DNA of 64,000 nucleotides from Trichinella spiralis (lineage: Eukaryota; Nematoda; Enoplea; Trichinellida; Trichinellidae), in assembly GCA_000181795.3 (NCBI GenBank), contig CM012953.1, positions 10,038,735 through 10,102,734 on the forward strand, given 5' to 3'. Positions 48,669-59,865 of the stretch are shown here, piece after piece. Made by a program: the position numbers and the translations under genes. The notes beneath the pieces were generated by a model. The model was not told where the DNA came from. It searched no databases and saw nothing but the letters and a program-made list of their open reading frames with translations. Numbering within the stretch: position 1 is the stretch's first letter; each line of letters starts with the position of its first letter.

Positions 48669-49791
48669 ATGTCTAATCGTGAACCCTGCCCCCCAGGTTG
48701 CAAAGTCTACATTGGTGGTTTACCTCAGGGTGCAAGCCAAGATGAAGTATGTGCTTTTGAATTTTTTAAAATGTTATAATGAATTTTAATTTAGCTGCGT
48801 GAGAAATTCGAAGTTTTTGGACCTTTGCGGCATGTATGGGTTGCTCGCAATCCGTGGGGTTTTGCATTTGTAGAATTTGAAGATTCCAGAGATGCACAGG
48901 ACAGCATCCGTGAATTAGATCAAACGTAATTTATCTTATTTTTTTATTTCACTTCAAAAAACTGCAACATTTTTTAGTCACTTTGAAAGTATAGACACTA
49001 GTTGTCATTCCACATTTATAAAATTAGATTGTTATTAATTTTTTTACTACGTTTTAGTCATTTATGTGGAGTGAAAGTTACTGTTCAACTTTCTCGCGGC
49101 CGTCGTCGAAATTCACATTTCAATCGTGATGATCGTTATAAAAGGTGAGGTCAACTGCATGCGACACAACTGTCTGCATTTAATCAGGCTAAATTTATAT
49201 TAAAATGTTTTTTTTATTAATGTTAGTTTATTTATGCCCATTGATAAAGCATTTGTTTTTTTCAAAAGTTAGAGATTATAAATTTTAAGAATCTTTAGGC
49301 AGTATAAGTATGTTCGGCGTTTTATCATTAATTTGGCACTTTGCCAAGCTTTACGCGTCATGACACGTCCGACTTCGCCTTACTTCGTCCCTTTACAACA
49401 AATCTACCTTATCCTTTCTTTTTTTGATATTTTGCTCTACTTCGCATGAATATTTCCTCTTGAATGACATACACCGACTTTTATATTGCATCGAATGTTT
49501 GAAAATGTTTTTGAAGATGTCTTTATTTGGGCGTCTAAAATACTTCCTTCTCATCTTTGCTATTCAGGTCAGTCTTGAGTTCATTTTAGTAAAGTAAGCA
49601 CGATAATTTAATTCTGATATTTTATCGTTAGTTGTCATCTTATTTTGAATGTAATTGAATTTTTATATATGTAAATTTTTATCATACACTATTACTAATA
49701 GTGATTTTTCTTTAGATCTGATTATCGAAATGAAAGATATCAAAATCGATACAATCGGCGCTCTCGATCACCAATGCGACGTCCATATTGA
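48669..49791 (+). CDS. SR splicing factor, SRSF3/SRSF7 type (copy A)
   Basis: Four exons: 48669-48746, 48795-48925, 49058-49144 and 49716-49791, all in phase, giving 123 aa. Residues about 10-80 are an [11 protein letters not shown] (RNP2) and [12 protein letters not shown] (RNP1), with [15 protein letters not shown] as in SRSF3/RSP-6. The tail is short, [12 protein letters not shown], so only a few RS dipeptides are present. SR proteins bind exonic enhancers and recruit U1/U2AF through the RS domain, which SRPK and CLK kinases phosphorylate. Exons 1 and 2 have exactly the same lengths (78 and 131 nt) as in copy B at 52695, so the two are tandem duplicates. Copy A is the more diverged: [15 protein letters not shown] replaces the conserved [15 protein letters not shown]. 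Confidence 0.88.
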
Positions 49792-50239
49792 TAAATGTTC
49801 AGGTTTGTTTTGATTATAAAATTTTAACCTTTGAATTTATTTTCATGTTTAGGCGATACAAGAAAATTTTAAGAAGAAATATATATTTGCCGAATTGTTG
49901 TAATCTGTAGTTATTATACTTACTAATGTGAAACATATTTTATAGTATTATAGATGATCAGTTCAGGTTGTGATGATGATATTTTTACTATATAAAATAA
50001 TGGGTAATGTGATGATTGTATCCAATAAGCAGTATTCGTATATTATTTTTCGATACAGCAGAATTGAAGTATATGTTTATTATTAAAAGTTCATTCATAA
50101 ACATCTTTTTTGTCTTCCAATTTTTCAGATTATTTTGAGAAATTTCAAGAAAAGCAAAGTAATTTATTGAAAATCAAATATGTCAGGCACCATGAAATAA
50201 AAAAAAATTTGATGAAAGAAATATCGTGCTGTTGCTGCT
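49792..50239. other. spacer between convergent genes
   Basis: 3' flanks of SR copy A (+) and the RAP-like gene (-). AT-rich, no feature. Confidence 0.5.
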
Positions 50240-51498
50240 TCATAGTTCGGATCGAAGTTGATTTAAAATATACTTCTCAAATTTGTCAAGCCTTCTACGA
50301 AGATCCTCCAATTTACGAGACTTCTCTTTGTGTTCAGCCGAAAGCAAATAATTTTCCTTGCCCAATTTCATTTTTGAATTTTCCTTATCCTGTTCGAAAA
50401 AATTCAGTTTTCGAATCTGTACTTCCAGTTGTTGTAGTTCTTGTTTCAACAACTGCTGCCTTTCTGTAGGCAAAGTAGAACGCTGAACTCGATTCCAAAG
50501 TTCGATCACACTCGGTTCAGAGAAATCTTGATCTTGTGCTTTCAACTCAGCATCTTCAACAGTCTTCAAAATCAACTGAAAACCATTCTGCAAAGCTTTC
50601 AATTTTTCTTTCAGCTCGGCCAACTTATTTTCATACTCTTCCAAACCGGTGCTATCACTTGGATGACGTTTTCTTTCGGCAACGTTGGCAGCCAAAGCTG
50701 AAACGTTAGATATATTTATCACAGCAACATAAAATTCTTCGAACTTAACAAATAGCGAAATGGAAATTCCATTTGTGAAAAAACACTGTGCAACAAGAAA
50801 GCAACTTTCTACATCTATATATTACTGTAGAACAAATAAGCGTGACATTAGTGATAACTTTGGAAGAGCAAACAACAGCAAATGTTGACATAAGAAAGTT
50901 CACATCTCGCACAGTGTTGAATGGAAAACAAACAAAAATTAATCGAACTTTACTTACCATTATATTCTTGACTTAAAGCATCCTGCTTACGAAAAGCATC
51001 TTCCAAATTTTGCAGCTCCTGTCCGGCGAGTGACAATACTGCAACTCGATTCCAAAGTTTATTCAGCTTTTTGTCGACAAATCGAGCTGGAACAACATTG
51101 CCCTTTTCCAGTGAAATGTAATTGTTCGCTTTTTCAACGTCCTTCTTCAATTCATTGGCCAAAATTCGCAATTCAGCCGACGTTCCATGTTCTTGGAGGA
51201 AGCGCAACAATTTCAAATCAAATTCTCTCTTCTCCACACTGGCAATGTCTTTTGCAATTTTTTGACTATTCTTTATGTCCATATATTCGGCATCAAGGGC
51301 AAGAATTTTATCAAGCAGCGGGTCCAACTGATCTGCACTGTACGCTCGTTTCAACTTTTGCCATATCAAATTCAACTTCCTTGAACGCAAAGCGCTCTCC
51401 GAAGGATTCGCCGTCACTTCATTCAGTTGTCTTGAATATTTATTCTCTTTGCTTGCTAAAATTGGAAGGAAAAAGGCAAATAGCAATATATATAACAT
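50240..51498 (-). CDS. LRPAP1: LDL-receptor-associated protein chaperone (RAP, LRPAP1) homologue
   Basis: Two exons, 50958-51498 and 50240-50697, joined in phase, give 332 aa (human RAP is 357 aa). A signal peptide (MLYILLFAFFLPILAS) starts the protein. The rest is almost entirely charged helix in three blocks, with the RAP-type elements LNLIWQKLKRA near the start, KKLNKLWNRVAVLSLAGQEL in the middle and PSVIELWNRVQRSTL near the end; each recalls the LWxxA/LWDLAQ helices of RAP domains. The last four residues are RSEL, an ER-retrieval signal comparable to HNEL in mammals. RAP escorts LDL-receptor-family proteins through the ER and blocks early ligand binding. The gene lies antisense between two tandem SR-protein genes. 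Overall assignment is by architecture and motifs, as RAP sequences are weakly conserved. Confidence 0.8.
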
Positions 51499-52694
51499 TC
51501 AAACGCAACAGAAGAAACCAAAGCTGAACAAAACGCTCGGGGAAATTGCTTATCAACTTTACAGACAGGAAGAAAATCAAGTTCATAAGTTGCAGTGCAG
51601 TAAACAAAAAGTTAATTTTATCAAATCGAACAAAGAATAAATGGAAAATCTATGAACTGTTTTCTGTTATTAAAATGTACAATTTTCAATAAAAGCAATT
51701 TCAGTCCACCGAAATTATGAGGTTTGGTCACCTTCGGTCCCACTGTTCACTTATTGGTCGTTGACCACACTATTTTACTTACATAATAGTGTATTGTGTA
51801 TAACTTTGTTTTCTTCACAGTTACTGCACTTGTTGTAGATAAAATACCTACTAACTTGATACGATAACGCAAATGGGTGTAAGATTTGCTTGAACTGATC
51901 TCAGTGCATTTTCTACTTTCACTGGCTGTTTGATGTATTATGTGACATCGAGCTAGAAAAATATGTTCTTCACATTCTCACATTTTAAAATAACAAATTA
52001 ATACCTTTTAAAAACCCGAGTTTAATATTTCCTGTGAAATTTTTGCTACAAATGACATAAGTCATTTCATATAGATGTAATTTAAAAAATTATTTTAAAA
52101 TATTTCGATATTTAAATTTGTTTACTTATTTAAAATAAAAATTATTATAATTTTCAATTCATAAAAATATGAAAAAAATAAGTGTGTTTAAATTAATATA
52201 TAACTTGTTCTCAAAGAGGAATAAATCAAATGCCGCATTAAAACTTTTACGATTCTTACAGTATTCTGAAAGGTTAATGACTTAAAGTTTGTGAATGCAA
52301 GTACATCATATTCGATAAAATTCTTTTTATGATAACATTACTTATAATTATATTATTAAATAATTCAATAATATTATTTTTGTGTTCAATCGTAAATAAA
52401 ACTATTTGATTTGTTAGAAAACAGTAATATTACAGTAATATAATTGTGATTTAATTTAAAAGTTCTTATTATTGATATAAAATTGATATTTGATTTATTA
52501 TTTCAGTTTTAAAATAATTTTAATATGTTATTATGCAATAATTTAATGTAAATGAAGATAAAACATATGAACTTGCATATTGTTTGTAATTACTGTAACC
52601 TTGTCCTGCTGTAAGATTGGACTAATTTTACTTGCTGCGTGTTTGAATTCTTTGATTGATCTTGTTAGTATATTTCATTTGCATTGCGTACGTT
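51499..52694. other. intergenic between divergent genes
   Basis: AT-rich spacer from the RAP-like gene start (-) to SR copy B start (+). The short open stretch at 51449-51640 overlaps the RAP signal exon on the other strand and is discounted. No other feature. Confidence 0.5.
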
Positions 52695-54696
52695 ATGTCT
52701 TATCGTGAACAGTGTCCGGCAGATTGTAAAGTTTACGTGGGGGGTTTACCTGAAAGAGCTAGCAGAGGCGAAGTGCGTTATTATTACGTCAATGAAATTG
52801 TTTATTATTATTACAGTCGCACATTTTATAGCTGGAAGAAATATTCGGCCGATTTGGTCCCCTTCGTAATGTTTGGGTGGCACGTCGTCCATGGGGCTTT
52901 GCGTTTGTTGAATTTGAAGATGCGAGAGATGCTATTGATGCTGTTCGGCAGTTAGACGGATCGTGAGTTTTTGCTTTAAACAGTGTTTTGAATATCAAGT
53001 CGATTTTTCATTGCATTTTATTTTAATTTTTCGAATGTTTCAGTATTGTTTTATGGTAATACATTGAATGAATTGTAATAATTCTTTTGGTAAATATTTG
53101 GTGTAAAATGATGTTGTGCACGAGTTTTGGGTTTTATATGCTTAATTGAATTCTATAATTTAGGCGTATGTGTGGCGTCCGGGCGCGTGTTGAACTTTCT
53201 CATGGTCAGCGTCGGAATCGTGGTCCAAGAGGCTACGATGATGAAAGGCGTGGTGGAGATCGACGCAGGTAATTTTATTTTATTTTGCTTTCAATTCTTA
53301 ATGAAATAGTTAAACGACCCTTATTTGAATATGACAACAGAATGAGTTACGGTGCGATGTTTATATGTAAAAAGTTTTAGTATTGAGAAGTAGAGTTTAT
53401 ACTTACTTCATTCTTCGAACAGAAAGTAACCAGAAAAATCCATGATGGAGTAGAATGAATTATACGAAGTTAATTAGTTTAAATTAATTTTTTTGAATAA
53501 TAAATTAATGAAGTTTATTTTTTGGAGAAATTTTTATTATCGGTTATTGTGTAACGAAATTGAGGTTAAATTGTCACATTATGTATTTAGCTTAATAAAA
53601 AATAGTAGTAGTAGTTGTAGTAGTAGAAGTCTTTTTCCGGGATAGTCGTTTTAAGGGTGGAAATATCCATCCGTTATAATTCCTTCTTATTAGTTGATCA
53701 TGATTCATCTTAAAGACTTCACGCTTCTCCATCGTTCATATCGAGATAGCGGCCCATGCATTCAGCTAGCGGCAATTTGGTCAGTCCAGTTGTTGATTAA
53801 GGTCTTCAGCGTCGCGTCGGATTTCACCCACTTTCACAGCTTCTTTCATCCTACTACACAGCGCCGAACTGCAATGAAAAGTTGCAGTCGGTGAAAATGC
53901 GTGGGCGTGTGTCTGTGTGTCTGTGTGTATAAAATGTCTGTGTGTGTCAGTGTGCTTCGGTTCGAAATATTAGCTGCAACAACGGATACATACTGTTCGC
54001 GCGTTACAACTGCTATGCCTTCTCAACTGCTGTGCTCTTCTCCGCGACGTCGGTTTTTCAACATACTTCATCGCGATTGATTGCGGCCGTCTTGGCTTTT
54101 GGCTCTTCGCTAACTCTTCCTCACGTCCCCAACGCACACATCTCAACTGCTCGTGCCATCAGTTGTCTTTTGGGTAAGACCTACGTTGGCTGTTGCACAA
54201 AAAAATCCTCTGCGGAGATTGTTTTCGGGGAACGTTGTTTTCGTTCTAATGTTGTTTTATACGTATAAATATGTATGTATGTATGTGTATGTATGTATTT
54301 CTTTTTTTGTATTCAAAATGCATGAAATTACGTTGGTAAAAAAGAGAATTTTATTTTTCAAAATATTTGTGTAAACGAAAAAAGATGCCAAAAAGCAGCT
54401 ATGTAAAGGAGGAGGAAGTGGCATTGCTTTTTATTTTTGGGTACGGCAGCGCGGCAGTAAATAACTAGTTGTGATATGCTTACACAAATTAAGCAGATGG
54501 CATGAATGATTGTTGTGTATTGTTTTTTGTTTATCGGTTGTTTTTTATAGTAGAACGCCTCCAAGGAGAAGTCGTTCTGGTTCATATAGACGTTCACGTT
54601 CACCATCTCGAAAGCGATATCGGTAAGTTGTTTTCAATGAAATTTATCGTAACGGATGGCATGGTCAACTTTTTTGTTTTCAGTTCCCGTTCATAA
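52695..54696 (+). CDS. rsp-6: SR splicing factor, SRSF3/RSP-6 type (copy B)
   Basis: Five exons in phase: 52695-52772, 52832-52962, 53164-53268, 54551-54622 and 54684-54696, giving 132 aa. The RRM covers about 10-85 with KVYVGGLP (RNP2) and [17 protein letters not shown] (RNP1). [19 protein letters not shown] and [14 protein letters not shown] are nearly identical in pattern to C. elegans RSP-6 and vertebrate SRSF3. A glycine/arginine linker leads to the RS tail ([20 protein letters not shown]). This is the better conserved of two tandem copies. The third intron (53269-54550) is unusually long and has a GC-richer block at about 53690-54240, in the place where SRSF3 genes keep an autoregulatory poison exon. 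The last exon encodes only the final five-residue tail. Confidence 0.92.
53601..53630. repeat. (TAG)n trinucleotide repeat in intron 3 of SR copy B
   Basis: Imperfect run of TAG/TTG/AAG triplets, intronic. Confidence 0.7.
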
Positions 54697-54802
54697 GCAT
54701 ATGTTAGAACGAGTATAAAGACAGTAATTCTACACTACTAATATACTGATATGTGATAGCAATAAATTATATCTTACATTGAATTTCATAATAATAAATA
54801 AT

Positions 54803-54848
54803 ATACATACATACATACATATATATATATGCATATATATATATATGC
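54803..54848. repeat. (ACAT)n-(AT)n microsatellite
   Basis: Alternating ACAT and AT units lie downstream of SR copy B. A related (TATG)n run is at about 54270-54297 within its intron 3. Confidence 0.8.
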
Positions 54849-56035
54849 ACTTTTCAAGCATTTTGTTACGTTAAATATCTTCTTCTGTGAAATAAAACAT
54901 ATTTCGGTATTAGATTTGTTTTATAAGAAACATAATTTTTACTGTTACAATTTTAAGAGTGCATGTTTGTTTTTAAATAATTTTTGTAGCCATACCGTGA
55001 GAAAAAAGCTACTTTAATAATGAGTGAATGTAATTATTTTTGAGGCAAAGTCAATTTTGTCATAAACCAGTGGTGAACTATTATTTTCCTGAAGACAATT
55101 TCATGCCACGTCGTACATGATATTTAAAGAGTCTAGAAAGCCACTACCACTACTGTGTAAATTTCTCCATGTACTCTAAACAACCTTTTAAGTATTAAAG
55201 GTAAATGCCTGAAATATTCTTAGCTAATGTCATTTTATTTTCACTGGTTTCGCAGCTTTTGCTCGTTGGTGTTTGGTTTAAATAAATTATGGTGCAAGTT
55301 ACACTTGAATTGTATACTGTTACGTTATGACACAAAATTGCTTAAATTTATTTTTTGATTTTTATATCTCAAAACTGTTTTTTAAAACTGAAAATATTTG
55401 AACTTGGTGTTCTGCAAATGGAAAATGGCAAAAAACTTATCAGAGTAATACAGCAAAAGCTAAATAAGCAGTTATATATGATTATGCAGTTGGAATGTGT
55501 TTTACTTTCAAGTAACTATCAATTCCTGAAAGTTGTTCTTTTAAAATTATATTACGTAACAAGTAATACTACTGTTTTAAATTTATGAAAAATAGATATG
55601 CAGCAGTAGTGAAAATTTTGGATTCAACTTTATTATGAAAAGTTCAAGCAGACACGCAGCACTGCTGCTTGACACTAAAGTAGTGCAAAAATGATCTCCA
55701 GTGATGATGAATATTTAACAAATAAGGCACGCCATTTTGTCGTGAATGCCATATTAAATGTAGAAAATGCGAAATAAAAATATATAAAAGTGATTACGAT
55801 AAAATATGTAATGGTTTTATCATTCATTCAAACGCTAATTTTAAACCGGGACAAAATTTTCAATTAATGTTAAATAATGATGCATTGCATTCTAAATAAA
55901 GTCATATGAAATGCTCCATAATATCTAAACCAAGTGTTCCACAAAAAATCAAAGCACGTTTAAATGTTCGATTAACATCTAAACTTTTTTCATCTTCATT
56001 ATAACTAACTGTTTTTTTACTGTGAAAGCAAACAT
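54849..56035. other. intergenic between convergent genes
   Basis: AT-rich 3' flanks of SR copy B (+) and the myosin light chain gene (-). No ORF with protein-like composition; nothing else seen. Confidence 0.5.
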
Positions 56036-56882
56036 TTAAGCTTGCGCAAGTTCTTCTTGGGCACCAGTAGTGATTACTTTTGCGAATGCTTTGTAGTCCA
56101 CTTTTCCTCCTTGAATTGGTGGGTTTGCTTTGTACATATCTTTCAGCTATAACAAAAAACAGCAAAACTGTGAAAGAACAAAAGATTCAATTAAAGAAAA
56201 TTTTCAATTTCAGTTAATTATTATTATAATGGAAGTGACTAATTGTAATATGATGAGGATTTTCCTATGAAACTAACTAACTGTTAATGAAAAATATTGC
56301 TTACTTCTTTTTCATCTAAAGGTTCTCCTCGAAAGTTGGTAAGAATTTTCTTAAGTCTAAAATTTTGTAATTTACAATTATAACCATTTCAGTTTCAGAC
56401 GTTCCCGTAATAACTTACTGATCTTCTGATATGAAGCCAGTATCTTTGGGATCGAACATTCTAAATGCACCAATGATAATATCTTCAGGATCAGTTCCTA
56501 AAAATAGCATTATTTCATCAAAATAAAACCAATACTCATACATTTATATGTATGTATAAAAGAAAATAAAGTATAACACTACTTGCCGACAGTAATCATT
56601 TACCTGTTAAGCGATCACCGAACAAAGTCAAGAAAGTTGTAAAATTAATAGGACCACTTGCTTCTTTAACCATTTCTTCCAGTTGTGAATCGCTTGGAAT
56701 TTGACCTATCATAATAAAGATAATTTTCATTAAAAATATATGATAAATAAATTGCTGTATCGACCTAATGTGGCATAAAGATCTTTCAAGTCATTCTTGC
56801 AAATTACACCATCCTTGTTTTGATCCATGATTCCAAATGCCTGTAATGTAATAATATAATTCGATTAAAATTATTTAATTTT

Positions 56883-56926
<44 letters not shown>

Positions 56927-57722
56927 AATTAAATAAGTATTTTTAAATCATATTCGTTCAGAAGGCTAACACAATGCATTTCACTTCAAATATATTTTTA
57001 AAGAACAGATACATTTGTTTATTGTCAACATGATGATTCACTAGTAAATAAATATAAAATACGCTTAAAATGTATTGCTTTGCTCATGCTTTTTTACACT
57101 ATAGCTGTACTGGTGCATAAATGATTGAAAATGAGAATAAAAAATCATTTCTAAATATTCATATTTTAATGTAGTCCTTAAATCTGTTTGCTTCAGTTTC
57201 TGAAAAACGAAAGCTGAGTAGACTATTTTTTGAAAAGTTAATATAAAGAAGAAGAGAATTAAAAAGCCTTATTTTGAAGTTTATTTGTAATGCCAATTTT
57301 TTCATTATTTAATATTTTTTCAAAACTTATTTTAGAAATCAGATTATTATTATTCTTGCTTCTATTCTATGTATAAAATGCATATTTGATAATTTACCAA
57401 AGCAAATAAACAGTAATAATTAGTATGCTTTTTAATCAGTTATTAACTTTTTTGAAAAGAAAAGGACAATTTTTAATTCAGCTGAAAAAAGAAAGAAATT
57501 TTGATAAAATACTTTACCTCTTTAAACTCTTGGACTGTTTTATTATCGAATGATTGAGCTCCATCGCTGGATGGCTTGGTGCGTTTGCTCGTAGTGGTTG
57601 ATTTTTTCGTTTTTGTCTTGGTTGACTATCGATATTAAATATTAAAAGAAAACATTATTATAAATAATTAACTGATATAAGCATGATTTTAAGTAAAGTA
57701 AAAGTTTTTTCCAACTTACCAT
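56036..57722 (-). CDS. mlc-2: muscle myosin regulatory light chain (EF-hand)
   Basis: Seven coding exons in phase: 57720-57722 (only the ATG), 57518-57625, 56765-56840, 56604-56705, 56419-56497, 56305-56356 and 56036-56146, giving 176 aa. The first EF-hand loop ([12 protein letters not shown], after FKEAFGIM) is intact and is the divalent-cation site of regulatory light chains. [22 protein letters not shown] and the C-terminal [19 protein letters not shown] match C. elegans MLC-1/MLC-2 almost word for word. The N-terminus is the Lys/Thr/Ser-rich kinase-target extension (KRTKPSSDG), where RLCs are phosphorylated. It binds the neck of myosin II heavy chain and tunes contraction. The start codon stands alone in its exon, immediately followed by GTAAGT. 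Confidence 0.93.
56885..56922. repeat. (AT)n microsatellite in an intron of the myosin light chain gene
   Basis: About 19 uninterrupted AT units inside the 677-nt second intron. Confidence 0.9.
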
Positions 57723-59865
57723 GCTGTAGATGGGAGGGAGACGAGAGAGTGACGAAGGAACGACAACAACAACAAGCAGTAAGTGAGTTGTTGGCTGACG
57801 AAGCGATGAAATAGTTTCAATAATATGTGCGTTTGCAAGACTATTCCACTAGGCCAACTGACACTGCTTTTGCTTTACAACCGAGTTTCAAAAATTTTTC
57901 TTCCTATCTTCTGAGAGGCAGAAAAGCAGTTTCAAGCAGCTGACGTTGTTATTTTATTTTAAGCTGCATAGAATATGCTTCCTCAGTGAAACTTACTAGC
58001 AAACGTGTTTAGCTCAGAGTCGACAGACGTACGTTTGAAACTTCCCCTTCAAACAATGCATATTATGCTTAACAAACATGTGTGCCAGCTGTGTATGTGT
58101 ATGCGTGTGTGTGTGTGCGTGTGATGCGTATGTGGAAGCCGTACTGCTTGCAACGTCAGCTTGAAAATTATATTCCAGCGTTGTTTAGTTTGCACTGGTC
58201 GTTCAGGGGGCAAAACTAAAACCCAACTAAAATTTAAACTAAAACAAGCAACAAGCTGAAACCAACGTGTTGAGCCAGTTTTGCTTTGCGTCCATTCATT
58301 CACTTCCAATGTGTTGTAATAATTTTCACTTTCAAGCTGAAATTTTTCATCTCACTTTACACTGTACCACACAAATTAGTCACTGTTTGCCATTGCGAAT
58401 TGTATTGTTGTTGCATTATTTGAAATTTGTTATTTTCAGCTATTTGTCAGCTAATTGGACAAAAGCTGCAACTGTGTTTGAAGCAGTTCAGCTTTGTCCA
58501 AGCAAAAATTTCTTTTTTGCTTTTCAGTTTGACAAAACAACGCGCAACATTTCATTCATGCACAGCTTATTGCATTTTTGATCAAACTGAAAGTTATTTT
58601 ATTGTCAACTTTGAAATCTGAATCTCAAACTTTTCATTCGTACTCTCTCTCTGGAATGCTGCTTTTTGTTATAGTTTGTGAAATCAATCTGAATCTAAAC
58701 CAATTCATCTTTATGAACTGAAGCTGCTTGGTAATTTTTTGAACATGTAAATTTAAAATTGTGTTGTTGGTATTATCTTCATCAAAATTTATTATTCAGC
58801 ACTGTTACTCTTTTAATTCAATTGTTGAATTAATATTCCGGAATTGTGTTAAAAAGTATAGCTCGTTTAAAGTATGTAATATGACAGAAATCTTTTAAAA
58901 GTATCATCAAATAATTAATATTTGCAACTTTGGACCACTTTTAAAAGGGGCAAAATGGTAAAATTTATGAACATCTGAAGTGGGACCGTGCTAAAATTAA
59001 ATATTGCATATAATATTAAAAAGTAAAAATTAATAAAAGTTCGGTCTATGAAATTTACATTAATTGCTCATGAAAAATGATGAAATTATGATTTCACTAA
59101 ACTAGTACTTGTCAGAAATTTAAATAAAAAAACAGTTTATAAATATTTAATAAACTTTAAATGAAATCCTGTCATTTGAATTTAATTTTATTGAAGACAA
59201 ATTCGAATACGTGAAGCTGCATTTAGAAAAAGCAAAAAACATTTAAAATATGATTAACATTTAAAATAAATACCTATTTATTATTACTTTAATTTTAATC
59301 TAGAATATTGTCATGGTGCAATACATATTATTTATATGCATGTGTGTTTGTTTATTTTTAAAATTCTTTTGTTATAAATTGCATTTTTAGCGTCATATCA
59401 TTCAAACCTTAATAACATTTATGACATATATACTTAAATTCTGTTTAGAATGGAAAATCAGCATGTTATTTTGGTAAAATAGTTTATATAGTTGCCTTTA
59501 AATGTGTAAAAATGAATCCGTTCTAAAAATCTTGGAATCACTAAAGCTTAATCAATTTGTATTTTCATTTGATATTTAATAAACAACTGCAAATGGGAAA
59601 AATAAATCAGTTTAAATTATGTACTTTACTCTTAATATTTAAAAATGACAATCTGGCAAAATGAGGTAACAAGTCCGTTTTAATAGCATTTAAAATTTAA
59701 AATTTTATAAAAACAGTTTGAATGGGAAAATTTTAAAATCTTATTTTTCCGTCGAAGAAATTATTAATTTTTTAAAATTACTTCAAAAGAGGATATTATA
59801 TAATAACAAATTTGATAATTTTTGCAATTGCTTTAAAATATAATTCAACGCCAGAATATTGACAA
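57723..59865. other. intergenic; myosin light chain promoter side
   Basis: The first ~600 bp next to the myosin light chain start are GC-richer, with a TG-rich run at about 58091-58132, and likely include its promoter/5' UTR. The rest is AT-rich with no gene. Open stretches at 58049-58621 overlap on opposite strands and have no domain. Confidence 0.45.

Noticed and set aside
53942-54268. 108-codon open frame in intron 3 of SR copy B as a nested gene
   Set aside because: It lacks an ATG start and any domain; its exon-like composition is better explained as a possible cassette exon.
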